From: Planctomycetota bacterium
GTDB lineage: Bacteria > Planctomycetota > Planctomycetia > Planctomycetales > Planctomycetaceae
DNA: 64,000 nt
Assembly: GCA_023417655.1 (NCBI GenBank)
Contig: JAEZFD010000007.1
Coordinates: 62,001 to 126,000 of the forward strand
Direction: 5' to 3'
Within the stretch, counting starts at the first letter, position 1, and every line of letters starts with the position of its first letter. A program made the translations under genes and the position numbers. Positions 9,032 through 17,649 of this stretch are shown here, piece by piece. A model generated the notes under the pieces. That model had not been told where the DNA came from. It did not search any database and was given only the letters and a program-made list of their open reading frames with translations.

Positions 9032-9634
9032 ATGACTGAGCCGTCAAAACTGACGAAGCGTCAGCATTTGATCTATGAATTCATCAAGGATCGCATCCTG
9101 AATCGTGGGTACGGTCCCACTGTCCGCGAGATCGGATTGAACTTCGGCATCCGCTCTCCAAACGGAGTGATGTGCCATCTGAAGGCCCTCGAGAAGAAGG
9201 GGCTCATCACGCGAGAACAGAATATGTCCCGCGCGATTCAGTTGAACGAGTCCATCCGACGCGGCAAAACCAGCCTGCCATTCGCAGGGCAGATCGCTGC
9301 GGGAACTCCTGTTCTGGCCGTCGAAGACGCGGACCACGCCGAGTTCTCGGATCTCTTTGAAGACTCCGATCTCTTCTGCCTTCGGGTCCGTGGCGACTCT
9401 ATGGTCGAAGACCACATTACCGACGGCGACTATGCAATCATTCGCAAGCAGTCGACCGCCCGAGATGGCGAGATCGTCGCTGCTCTTGTCGATGGTGAAG
9501 ACGCCACTCTGAAGCGATTCTACCGCGAAAATGGGCGGTTTCGGCTCGAACCGGCCAACTCCTCGATGCGGCCAATTTACAGCGAAAACGTAGAGATCCT
9601 AGGTGTCCTGCAAAGCGTCATCCGGCGCTACTGA
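9032..9634 (+). CDS. lexA: LexA repressor, SOS regulator
   Basis: 200 residues. It represses DNA-damage genes and is inactivated by RecA-stimulated self-cleavage. Residues 1-70 form the winged helix-turn-helix (TVREIGLNFGIRSPNGV around 30-46). The cleavage site is Ala90-Gly91 within QIAAGTP; the catalytic dyad is Ser123 (RGDSM) and Lys161 (ATLKRF). Length is normal. The start at 9032 has GGAG eight bases upstream; the frame stays open 24 codons further up but that part is not LexA-like. The gene is alone on its strand until clpC, 375 bases downstream. No classical LexA box was recognised upstream, so the operator in this lineage is undefined from sequence alone. Confidence 0.96.
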   Translation: MTEPSKLTKRQHLIYEFIKDRILNRGYGPTVREIGLNFGIRSPNGVMCHLKALEKKGLITREQNMSRAIQLNESIRRGKTSLPFAGQIAAGTPVLAVEDADHAEFSDLFEDSDLFCLRVRGDSMVEDHITDGDYAIIRKQSTARDGEIVAALVDGEDATLKRFYRENGRFRLEPANSSMRPIYSENVEILGVLQSVIRRY

Positions 9635-10009
9635 TCTCGACGAAAAATTGACGCGGATGCCGAAATGGTATCTGGTTGGCACCTTGCGCTGCCAGAGCGG
9701 CGGATTTCGCGCAGGGAGCGACTGCCAGAAGGGGTAAGCAATGCCACTTCGGCGGGTTCCGCCTGTTACTGAGCTCCCCTGCATTTACAGCGTCGTGAGC
9801 GTAACTCACGGAATCTCAGGACAATTCGCTCTGAAACGCAGGCAAATCTTGTCGGTCTTTCCGAGTGGAACTAGAATTCGAAGTCACTGCCAAACAGCCG
9901 AGTTCCTTCTCGGTTCCAATCACCAGAAACGCTTGTGGCGCGACGGTGAGGTATTCATTTACGAGAAGACTGGCACTGGTCGGGGCGAGACCAGAGAGGA
10001 AGAGTAACC
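9635..10009. other. Intergenic region lexA-clpC
   Basis: 375 bases without a gene. It contains the clpC promoter at 9849-9877 and about 130 bases of leader. No CIRCE element or CtsR-type direct repeat was seen. Confidence 0.5.
9849..9877 (+). promoter_or_regulatory. Likely sigma-70 promoter of clpC
   Basis: TTGTCG (9849-9854), exactly 17 bases, then TAGAAT (9872-9877). Four of six and five of six positions match the consensus. It would start transcription near 9884, about 126 bases before the clpC ATG. Confidence 0.5.
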
Positions 10010-12547
10010 ATGTACGAGCGTTTTACCGATCGAGCTCGAAAGGTGATGCAACTGGCCAACCAGGAGGCTCAGCGCTTCAACCATGAGTATATCGGAACTG
10101 AACATATTCTGTTGGGGCTGGTGAAAGAGGGTTCAGGGGTTGCCGCAAACGTCCTGAAGAACCTCGATGTCGATCTTCGGAAGATTCGCCTGGAAGTCGA
10201 GAAGATCGTCCAGTCAGGGCCGGATCTGGTGACCATGGGGAAACTCCCCCAGACTCCGCGCGCCAAAAAGGTCATTGAATACGCAATGGAAGAGGCTCGG
10301 AACCTCAACCACAACTATGTCGGAACCGAACACCTCCTGCTCGGGTTGCTGCGCGAGCAGGAAGGAGTTGCTGCACAGGTTCTCATGAATCTGGGCCTGA
10401 AGCTGGACGACGTTCGCGAAGAGGTTCTGAATCTCCTGGGTCACGGGATCGAAGGGGCCGAGCCAGCTGAACGCGGGGGAAATCCCGCCAGCAAGACCAG
10501 CAAAAGCAAGACTCCGGCACTCGACAGCTTCGGTCGTGATCTGACTGAGCTGGCACGCCAGGGAAAACTGGATCCAGTCATCGGCAGAGCGAACGAGATC
10601 GAGCGCGTGACGCAGATCCTCTGCCGCCGTCAGAAGAACAACCCGGTTCTGCTTGGCGAAGCGGGTGTCGGGAAAACCGCCATCGTCGAAGGCTTCGCGC
10701 AGCTGGTTGTTGACGGCAATGTTCCAGAGTTGCTCCGCGACAAGCGAATTGTCGTTCTCGACCTCGCCATGATGGTCGCCGGGACCAAGTATCGCGGGCA
10801 GTTCGAAGAACGTATTAAAGCAGTCATGAACGAAGTGCGTCGCGCGAAAAACGTGATTCTCTTCATTGACGAGTTGCACACGCTGGTCGGAGCAGGTGGA
10901 GCCGAAGGGGCGATCGATGCCTCGAACGTGCTGAAGCCAGCTCTGAGCCGCGGCGAATTGCAGTGTATCGGTGCGACTACTCTCGATGAGTACCGCAAGT
11001 ACATCGAGAAGGACACCGCGCTGGAACGCCGGTTCCAGATGGTGATGGTCGATCCGCCAAGCAAAACTCAGGCTGTCGAGATCCTCAAGGGATTGCGAGA
11101 TCGTTACGAGAGCCATCACAAGGTGCAGTACACCGACGATGCCCTCGAAGCCTCAGTTGAGCTTTCCACCCGGTATATCACCGGACGTTGCCTGCCAGAT
11201 AAAGCAATCGACGTGATCGATGAAGCGGGTGCTCGCATCCGTCTGAAGTCGATGGTGCGTCCGCCCGATCTGAAGGAGTTGGAAGAAGAAATCGAACGGA
11301 TGAACGCCGCGAAAGAAGAAGCGGTGGCCAACCAGGATTTCGAGAAAGCCGCTTCTCTGCGTGATCAGGCCGACAAACTGAAACGCAAGAAAGAGACCAT
11401 CACTCGCGAATGGCGACAGAAGTCTCAGGAGACTGATGGCGTTGTGGATGCGGAAGTCATTGCCGAAGTAGTGGCGAAGATGACCGGCGTTCCACTGACC
11501 CGTCTGTCGAGCGAAGACACTGTCCGACTGCTCGAGATGGAGAAGTACCTCCACAAGCGTGTTGTCAGCCAGGACGAAGCGATCAAGCTGGTCTCGAAGG
11601 CAGTGCGCCGCAGCCGCAGTGGATTGAAAGATCCAAAGCGTCCAACGGCAACCTTCCTCTTCTCCGGTCCGACCGGGGTCGGGAAGACATTGCTGGCCAA
11701 ATCACTCGCTGAATTCATGTTCGGCGATGAAGAAGCCCTGGTGCAGATCGACATGAGCGAATATCAGGAACGGCACAATATCAGCCGCCTGATCGGTGCT
11801 CCTCCGGGATACGTCGGCTTCGAAGAAGGGGGCCAGCTCACCGAGAAGATCCGTCGGCGTCCGTACGCCGTGGTGCTGCTCGATGAAATCGAGAAGGCTC
11901 ACCCTGATATTTACAACATGTTGCTGCAGATCATGGAAGAAGGCCATTTGACCGACAGCTTCGGTCGACGGGTCGACTTCAAGAATGTGATCCTCATCAT
12001 GACGACCAACGTCGGTGCGAAGGCAATTTCGAGCCCGCCATTCGGGTTCGGAAACAAGGCCGGCGATGCCGCTCATGATGACATGAAGAAGAACGTGATG
12101 GGCGAAGTCAGCCGTCAGTTCAAGCCGGAATTCATCGGCCGTCTCGACGAGGTCGTGGTCTTCCATAAGTTGAATGACGAAGACATGAAGACCATCATTG
12201 ACTACGAACTGAAGAAGGTGCGCGAGCGCCTGAAAGAACGTGGCCTGAACCTCGAACTGCAGGACGCCGCCAAGCAGCTTGTCATCGACAAGAGCCGCAA
12301 CGAGCAGAGCGATCGTGATCACACCGATTACGGTGCCCGACCGCTGCGTCGCGCTGTGGAAATCTATGTCGAAGATCCGCTGGCGGAAGAACTGCTGCGA
12401 GGCGTCTTCGACGGCAAGAACACGATCACGGTTGGTGTTCGCGAAGTCGGGGACGGAAAGCAGCTGGAATTCATTGGTGAATACCGCGAAGGAACCAGCG
12501 AACCGGCCCTCGCCGGAGTCGGTGCTGACGAACGCAACGACGCCTAG
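10010..12547 (+). CDS. clpC: ATP-dependent Clp protease ATPase subunit ClpC
   Basis: 845 residues, an unfoldase that feeds substrates to ClpP. Two Clp N-repeats cover residues 1-145 (YERFTDRARKVMQLA start is typical of ClpC). The first AAA+ module has Walker A GEAGVGKT at 216-223 and Walker B ILFIDE; a UVR-containing middle domain spans roughly 425-460, which marks ClpC rather than ClpA or ClpB. The second module has Walker A GPTGVGKT at 553-560. Its ATG follows GGAAGAG. It is a single-gene unit: a good promoter lies upstream and a strong hairpin terminator 40 bases downstream. No clpP or mcsB is present here. Confidence 0.97.
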   Translation: MYERFTDRARKVMQLANQEAQRFNHEYIGTEHILLGLVKEGSGVAANVLKNLDVDLRKIRLEVEKIVQSGPDLVTMGKLPQTPRAKKVIEYAMEEARNLNHNYVGTEHLLLGLLREQEGVAAQVLMNLGLKLDDVREEVLNLLGHGIEGAEPAERGGNPASKTSKSKTPALDSFGRDLTELARQGKLDPVIGRANEIERVTQILCRRQKNNPVLLGEAGVGKTAIVEGFAQLVVDGNVPELLRDKRIVVLDLAMMVAGTKYRGQFEERIKAVMNEVRRAKNVILFIDELHTLVGAGGAEGAIDASNVLKPALSRGELQCIGATTLDEYRKYIEKDTALERRFQMVMVDPPSKTQAVEILKGLRDRYESHHKVQYTDDALEASVELSTRYITGRCLPDKAIDVIDEAGARIRLKSMVRPPDLKELEEEIERMNAAKEEAVANQDFEKAASLRDQADKLKRKKETITREWRQKSQETDGVVDAEVIAEVVAKMTGVPLTRLSSEDTVRLLEMEKYLHKRVVSQDEAIKLVSKAVRRSRSGLKDPKRPTATFLFSGPTGVGKTLLAKSLAEFMFGDEEALVQIDMSEYQERHNISRLIGAPPGYVGFEEGGQLTEKIRRRPYAVVLLDEIEKAHPDIYNMLLQIMEEGHLTDSFGRRVDFKNVILIMTTNVGAKAISSPPFGFGNKAGDAAHDDMKKNVMGEVSRQFKPEFIGRLDEVVVFHKLNDEDMKTIIDYELKKVRERLKERGLNLELQDAAKQLVIDKSRNEQSDRDHTDYGARPLRRAVEIYVEDPLAEELLRGVFDGKNTITVGVREVGDGKQLEFIGEYREGTSEPALAGVGADERNDA

Positions 12548-12583
12548 TCGGCTCCCGCCACTTCAGAAGATGATCATTTAACG

Positions 12584-12625
12584 AAACCCCCTGAAGTGCC
12601 CTTCGGCGCTTCAGGGGGTTTTTGT
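12584..12625 (+). terminator. Rho-independent terminator of clpC
   Basis: A long G/C-rich stem (AACCCCCTGAAG paired with CTTCAGGGGGTT, extended by GCC/GGC) around a CTTC loop, followed by a T run. It starts 37 bases after the clpC stop. Confidence 0.93.
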
Positions 12626-13114
12626 TGATGTAGAGTGATTCCGGTCGGTGTTTCCTGAGCGAGGGGTTCCTTGATCGCGTCGCACGGCGCCCGTGCCGAA
12701 TTCCATGATTGTGGTCCGGAGTCCGGGTTTCACAGCCAAGTGGGTTAAGAGCTGTTTCCTCCGCAACAGCTCGACAAGGTTTGGATGATCACGATCGAGA
12801 GTCGAGTAGTAGAAGTTTAGACGGAAACGTTCGTCCCCGGCTGTCGACCTGGCTCGCCAGTTGAGCCACCTTGCAATCCCTTACGTCTGGACCAAGTGGA
12901 TTTGAGAACCGGATCAACTTGCAGGTCTGCCGAGCGCATTCCGCGGGAGCAGGTTGCCGCGGTGACGAGGACTCTCAGGCCTTTAGTTCATCGTTTCTTC
13001 TTTGTGCCGCTGAATGGTTAGCAAGTAAAAAACGCCGGCCGGACTAGTGAGTCCGACCGGCGTTTGAAATTCAGTCAGCAGAGTTCATCGAGATCCCGGG
13101 GGGATCTCAGGTGA
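12626..13114. other. Intergenic region clpC-arsR with two hairpins
   Basis: No gene. It holds the ArsR-gene terminator (13026-13066) and an 8-bp perfect hairpin at 12749-12772 whose loop is TCCTCCGC. The loop resembles an anti-Shine-Dalgarno sequence, a trait seen in some small RNAs; see findings. Confidence 0.5.
13026..13066 (-). terminator. Rho-independent terminator of the ArsR-family gene
   Basis: Stem AAACGCCGG-CGGACT with AGTCCG-CCGGCGTTT. Read on the reverse strand it is followed by TTTTTTAC, so it serves the ArsR-family gene that ends at 13115. Confidence 0.88.
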
Positions 13115-13543
13115 CTACTCTGGCTTGCGGTTTTGGCGGAAGATGAAGTCTTCGAAGCGCCATTCCGAAGTGTTGTTTTCTTCGGTGAAGCTCTGGAAGA
13201 GTTCGCCCATCAGTTCGTGGAAGCGGCTCTGCTGGATCGAATAGAAGTTGTGCTTGCCGTCGCGGCGTGGCTCGATCAGACCGGCAACTCGCAGCAGGGC
13301 GAGGTGATGGCTGACGGCTGGCTGGCTCTGTCCGAGACGCTCACACAGAGCGGAGACATGCAGTTCTTTTTCCCGTCCCAGGAAGAACAAAATCTTCAGG
13401 CGGGTTTCGTCTGCGAGCAGCTTGAAGACCTGAACGAGGTCTTTTTCGAGCTTCTGGGACAATTCGGGAACGCGAGGTTCCATTTGTGGGCGACTCACTT
13501 CAGGGCTGCGGGCGACAGGCGCTTCTGCAAACTGTGTAATCAT
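13115..13543 (-). CDS. ArsR-family winged-helix transcriptional regulator
   Basis: 142 residues. After about 30 variable residues the ArsR core begins (LVQVFKLLADETRLKILFFL), followed by the recognition helix region LGQSQPAVSHHLALLRVAGL and the wing RRDGKHNFYS. No Cys pair typical of metal-sensing ArsR/SmtB sites is visible, so a metal inducer is not supported. The ATG at 13543 has AGGA eight bases upstream. A TTG at 13639, also with a G/A-rich stretch, would add 32 Pro-rich residues. The gene stands alone and has its own terminator. Target genes are not evident. Confidence 0.86.
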   Translation of the reverse strand: MITQFAEAPVARSPEVSRPQMEPRVPELSQKLEKDLVQVFKLLADETRLKILFFLGREKELHVSALCERLGQSQPAVSHHLALLRVAGLIEPRRDGKHNFYSIQQSRFHELMGELFQSFTEENNTSEWRFEDFIFRQNRKPE

Positions 13544-13910
13544 CTTATTTTCCTGTGGTACATGACCCGGAGGAGGGAGCGGAACTCCTGGATTTCCGGC
13601 GTCATGGCCGGTCGACCGGGGAACTTGGTCCTCGTTCAAAGGAATCCCTTTTCCACTTCTACGGGGAAGAGCATTTTCTCGTTATATCGCTCTGATGAAT
13701 CGGCTTTGGGTGGCGGAAGTTCGTCAATCACGAATGGAAGGACCGGCACCGCCGATTCCCCTTGCGAGGCTCCATGACCACCACCTTGTGATCTGTACGT
13801 TGCTCCTGAGCAGCGGGAACAACTTCAGTCTCATTCAGATGTCCACCTCAGATTACAAGATGGATCTCCAGTTGATTATGTACGCAACGGACACACGCGT
13901 CAATCACTTC
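13544..13910. other. Intergenic region, no gene seen
   Basis: 367 bases between the start of the ArsR-family gene and the end of the zinc-ribbon membrane protein. It must hold the ArsR promoter. A longer ArsR form would use 13544-13639. Nothing else stands out. Confidence 0.4.
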
Positions 13911-15035
13911 TTACTCGACTTTATCAATTCCCCACAAATTAGAACGCATGGGATCCTTCTCTGCAACCACATCTGTGAGCGCGAGATAGGTCACAGAATA
14001 AAGGATTCCAGCGAGGGGAAAAGCGAACATCGCTCCCACTATTGAGAGACTTGCGGAGGTAACCAGAATCAAGAAATGGAGCAGGAAAACAGGAAAAACC
14101 ACTCCAAACCGACCTCGGGTAAGTCTAGCCGATTCGATCAGGGAATCCACTATTCCCAAGTCGCGATCAACAATCAATCGCCCGTGAGGCCAGAATCGAC
14201 TCATGACGATTAACCCGGGAATGATTCCGCAGATCAGTCCCACGATTGCCAGCCCCCAGTAGATTGCTCCGGCAACGACCACTTGACCGGTCTTTCGGTC
14301 GAAGTGCATCAGATGACTGGCTTTCGGTGATTCGCCCCGACAAAGGGCGATAAAGAACCGGTAGTTCCCCGCCGCCAGAGAGCCGACGACAAGTGTGAAC
14401 CCGAGACCGAAGACAATCAGCACCGAGAGCAAGGCGATTTCTCTGTTGAAGCTCAGAGTCGTCGCGACCAGAATCGCGACAAGGAAGACGATGGTGACTC
14501 CGACGATGGTCGCAATCAGGTCGAAGATCCCTGCGAGGATGCACTGATTGAATGTGTTTTTATAGATGTCCCAGGAGCGAAGCGTGATTGCCTGAGCGGT
14601 GCAGGCTGCGGCCGGAGTTCCTTTCACTTCGACATCCCGGCACCACTCGCACTCAGCGTTGGGGGATGAAAGCGGAGTGCTGCAAATCGGGCATTTTGCT
14701 GCCTTCCAGTTGAATCCAGTTTCTTCTCCCAGATCACTTTCCGCGTCAGATGCCGGTGCTGATCGGGACCGTCCGGACCATTGTTGCCTCAGATCGTCAG
14801 CTTCCTCAGGAAAAGAGTCCTGATAAGGGCTGACCGAAGGGACCTCGGCATCAACAGGAACACGCAGCGACGTGTCGCACACCGGGCAGGTGATGAACTG
14901 CCCAGACTTTGCCTGAGACGTGCGAAGCTGGGCCTCGCAATTGGAACAGAAGAAGTCGACAGTCAGACTGATCGCGGCTCTCCGTCTTCTCGGTTTTTTC
15001 AGGCGCTGGCGGCGGCGTTGATTACGATCAGACAT
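13911..15035 (-). CDS. Membrane protein with two N-terminal zinc ribbons
   Basis: 374 residues. The first 30 are very basic (Arg/Lys-rich), then two CxxC...CxxC zinc-ribbon units: CSNC...CPVC and CPIC...CEWC. The C-terminal two thirds has about six hydrophobic segments and resembles the broad group of DUF4013/DUF975-like integral proteins (SLIESARLTRGRFG motif near the end). Function unknown. The ATG at 15035 has GGAG seven bases upstream and is preferred over an ATG six codons earlier. It lies 31 bases downstream of yebC, so the two are probably one transcript. Confidence 0.78.
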   Translation of the reverse strand: MSDRNQRRRQRLKKPRRRRAAISLTVDFFCSNCEAQLRTSQAKSGQFITCPVCDTSLRVPVDAEVPSVSPYQDSFPEEADDLRQQWSGRSRSAPASDAESDLGEETGFNWKAAKCPICSTPLSSPNAECEWCRDVEVKGTPAAACTAQAITLRSWDIYKNTFNQCILAGIFDLIATIVGVTIVFLVAILVATTLSFNREIALLSVLIVFGLGFTLVVGSLAAGNYRFFIALCRGESPKASHLMHFDRKTGQVVVAGAIYWGLAIVGLICGIIPGLIVMSRFWPHGRLIVDRDLGIVDSLIESARLTRGRFGVVFPVFLLHFLILVTSASLSIVGAMFAFPLAGILYSVTYLALTDVVAEKDPMRSNLWGIDKVE

Positions 15036-15066
15036 CGCGCGCTCCCGGGCCATTTGAAGGATGATC

Positions 15067-15819
15067 CTATTCTTCGGACGACAGCTGGGCCATCACATCT
15101 TCCGGAATATTGTAGTTGGCGGTGACCGATTGCACGTCTTCCTGCTCCTCAAGGGCTTCCAGCAGTTGCAGAACCTCCCTGGCCTGCTCAAGATTCAGTT
15201 CGACGGTTGACGTGGGAATGCGCAGGATTTCAGCAGATTCCGGAGTCAAACCGCCTTGCTCGAGTGCTTCGGAGACGGACTGGACGGCCTCGACGGAACA
15301 CCAGACTTCCCGCATTTCGCCTGCGTCAACGACGTCATCTGCACCGGCTTCGAGTCCGATTTCGAAAAGCTGCTCCTCGCTGACCTGCGACTTCGGAATC
15401 GAGAAGACTCCTTTTCTCTCGAACATCCAGGCGACGCACCCGGTCGCTCCCAGATTGCCGCCGTGGATTTCGAATGTTCTGCGGATGTCGCCACCCGTCC
15501 GGTTGCGATTCTCGGTCAGGGCGTCGCACATCACCGCCACACCGTGCGGCCCGTATCCCTCATAGGTCAGTTCGGTGAAGTCCTCTCCTCCTCCCTCCCC
15601 TGACCCTTTCTTGATCGCGCGGTCAATGTTGTCTTTGGGCATACTGCTCTTTCGAGCTTTATCGATCGCATACCGCAACGCGAGATTCATTGCGGGGTCG
15701 CTGCCTCGCTTGGAGGCGACGATGATCGCCCTGCTCAGTTTGCCGAACAGGCTCCCCCGCTTTTTATCCATCCGTCCTTTTTTGTGAGCGATATTCGCCC
15801 AATGTGAATGACCAGCCAT
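15067..15819 (-). CDS. yebC: YebC/PmpR-family protein
   Basis: 250 residues, the standard length. The N-terminus AGHSHWANIAHKKGRMDKKR is the family signature, and GGDIRRTFEIHGGNLGATGCVAWMF-type sequence fills the central domain. Members act as transcription regulators or, for some, as factors easing ribosome stalling at prolines; which applies here cannot be told. The C-terminal acidic tail is normal. It is followed by the zinc-ribbon membrane protein gene after 31 bases. Confidence 0.95.
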   Translation of the reverse strand: MAGHSHWANIAHKKGRMDKKRGSLFGKLSRAIIVASKRGSDPAMNLALRYAIDKARKSSMPKDNIDRAIKKGSGEGGGEDFTELTYEGYGPHGVAVMCDALTENRNRTGGDIRRTFEIHGGNLGATGCVAWMFERKGVFSIPKSQVSEEQLFEIGLEAGADDVVDAGEMREVWCSVEAVQSVSEALEQGGLTPESAEILRIPTSTVELNLEQAREVLQLLEALEEQEDVQSVTANYNIPEDVMAQLSSEE

Positions 15820-15941
15820 AGGGGAACTTGATTGAAGAGAAACTCCAGGCGATTTTAGAACGAATGCCTGTCTGACTGTCGCACAGACCCAGATCTATTG
15901 TGCGCGCTGCCGAGGATTCGATACCAGTTCAACTCGCTGAT

Positions 15942-17210
15942 TCAACTTGCAGAAACCGTTTCCTGAGCGGGATCACGGGCGGCGATGCGAGAGCGACCGA
16001 TCCGTCTGGACAGGACGAGCCATGCCAGTGTGACCGGCACGCCGACCACCCAGATCACATTCAAGTGGTGGCTCCGAACAGCGGTGATCAGCCAGGCACT
16101 CGCAGAATCGTTTGCCCGGTAGACGGCGGTGTCAATGAAGTTCTTCGCCTTGTACCGGCTCTCTGCGTCGACAGTGGTGAACAGGACTTCCCGCCCCGGT
16201 CGGGTTAGTGCGAATTCACTGGCGCGATGAGCGACCTGCACGACCGCCAGAAGCAAAATGGCCGGTTGAATTCCAAACATGGTCAGTCCGATCAGCATCG
16301 CAGCCGGAGCGACGGCGAGAGCCCAATTGACTCCCAGCCGGTTCAGCACAAATCGGGTGGCCAGAAGCTGCACGATCAAGGCGAGAACATTCACAGCCAG
16401 ATCGATTCGCGAGAAAAACGCGGTCTGGTCGGCTTTGGGAATTTCTTTCCCAACGAGATTAGCCATTTCCAGATAAAGAACCGTCGAGACCGTGGAATAG
16501 CAGATGACCAGACCGGCAAGCTGTGAGAGCACCGGGCTGCGTACAGTCTGCGTCACTCCCGCCAGAATTGATCCGCCCAAAGGACGATGCAATTTCCTTT
16601 CGCGCGTTTCGGCAAGACGCCCCAGTTGCAGAATCATGAGCAACGCGAGAAAGAGGATCCCTGCGGAGACGAGTAACAGATTCGGGGTGCTGGTGTGTTG
16701 AGATATCGAGAGCGTTGTGATCGGACCGAGAATCGCTCCGGCTGTTCCACCAGCGGTGATATACCCGTAAAACCTTTGCGCCTGATCTGTCGAAAAGGCG
16801 TCACTTACCGCACTCCAGAACACGGAGACAATCAGCACATTGAACATACTGAGCCAGATGAAAAATGCGGCATAGCTCACCAACTTCATCCGGTCCGAGT
16901 CACTCACCGAAAACAAAACATAAAAGCCGATGAGCATCGAAATCATTAGCCCGAATGTCACTGGGATCAGGACTGCCCGCGAGAACCGCTTCACCATCCA
17001 GCCAAATATCGGCACAACAGCAAGTGTGTAGATGAATGTCCCGGTAAAGAGCCATTGCCGCTGATTCTCATCGATCTGCACGGCCATCGCATCACGGACC
17101 GGCCGGAGGATGTAGTAGCTGCAAAGCAGCAGGCACAGCGAAAGCGCAGCCAGAACGGTGCGCTTCCATTCTCCGTTTGGTGGCTGGAGAGAGGTTTCGA
17201 TGGGGGCCAA
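15942..17210 (-). CDS. ADP/ATP-translocase-like major facilitator transporter
   Basis: 422 residues with about twelve membrane segments. The SYYILRPVRDAMAVQ stretch at residues 31-45 is characteristic of the MFS branch that includes Npt-type nucleotide transporters and their free-living relatives. Nucleotide exchange is not implied; in free-living bacteria the substrate of this branch is unknown. The start is TTG at 17210 with AGGA six bases upstream; no earlier ATG exists in the frame. It is transcribed away from the flippase-like gene, and the two share the 440-base region in between. Confidence 0.75.
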   Translation of the reverse strand: MAPIETSLQPPNGEWKRTVLAALSLCLLLCSYYILRPVRDAMAVQIDENQRQWLFTGTFIYTLAVVPIFGWMVKRFSRAVLIPVTFGLMISMLIGFYVLFSVSDSDRMKLVSYAAFFIWLSMFNVLIVSVFWSAVSDAFSTDQAQRFYGYITAGGTAGAILGPITTLSISQHTSTPNLLLVSAGILFLALLMILQLGRLAETRERKLHRPLGGSILAGVTQTVRSPVLSQLAGLVICYSTVSTVLYLEMANLVGKEIPKADQTAFFSRIDLAVNVLALIVQLLATRFVLNRLGVNWALAVAPAAMLIGLTMFGIQPAILLLAVVQVAHRASEFALTRPGREVLFTTVDAESRYKAKNFIDTAVYRANDSASAWLITAVRSHHLNVIWVVGVPVTLAWLVLSRRIGRSRIAARDPAQETVSAS

Positions 17211-17649
17211 TCCGCGTCCTGCAGTGGTTGAAAAGGCAAGAGATCGGGAGACAACTCTGGGGAAGTACGGCTTCAGATTTCTGTTATCAGAGGAGCGGTC
17301 CTCGGAGAACTCGTCTGTAGGCCGAAAGCAGTCTAATCAATCTCATTGATGCGTCGCATCGCCGCGCTGTCGGAAAACCGAAAACTTCATCTGGCTGACA
17401 GAGAAGATCCAATGCAGAGAAGGTCCAATGCAGCGAACGGCCAGTGAAGCGGAAGGCATCAGACGCCTTCTTCCTTCCGGAGAGAGAGTGCGACCCCAGG
17501 AGACGGGATTTCCGCAGACAGCTTTCGGGAAAGTGATTACACTCTGCCTCATCTCGCCGAAATAGAATCCGATCGTGTTGAATGAGTGCTTACGGCGAAC
17601 TCGTGAATGCAATCTCCATTATTGGGGGACGGGAAGGCTCGGCTGGCAG
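17211..17649. other. Divergent intergenic region, no gene seen
   Basis: 439 bases between two divergent membrane-protein genes. A short imperfect direct repeat (GATCCAATGCAG / GGTCCAATGCAG) occurs near 17400-17435. The flippase frame is open back to a GTG at 17575 but without a ribosome binding site. Confidence 0.4.

Noticed and set aside
10214..11119. 300-codon reverse frame inside clpC
   Set aside because: It is the opposite-strand shadow of a highly conserved ClpC region; residue content mirrors the coding strand and no known protein matches.
13544..13639. N-terminal extension of the ArsR-family protein from a TTG
   Set aside because: Pro-rich, not family-like, and the ATG at 13543 has its own AGGA site. 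Kept only as an alternative.
17400..17435. Short direct repeat with CCAATGCAG core
   Set aside because: Two imperfect 12-base units with no further copies; compatible with chance.
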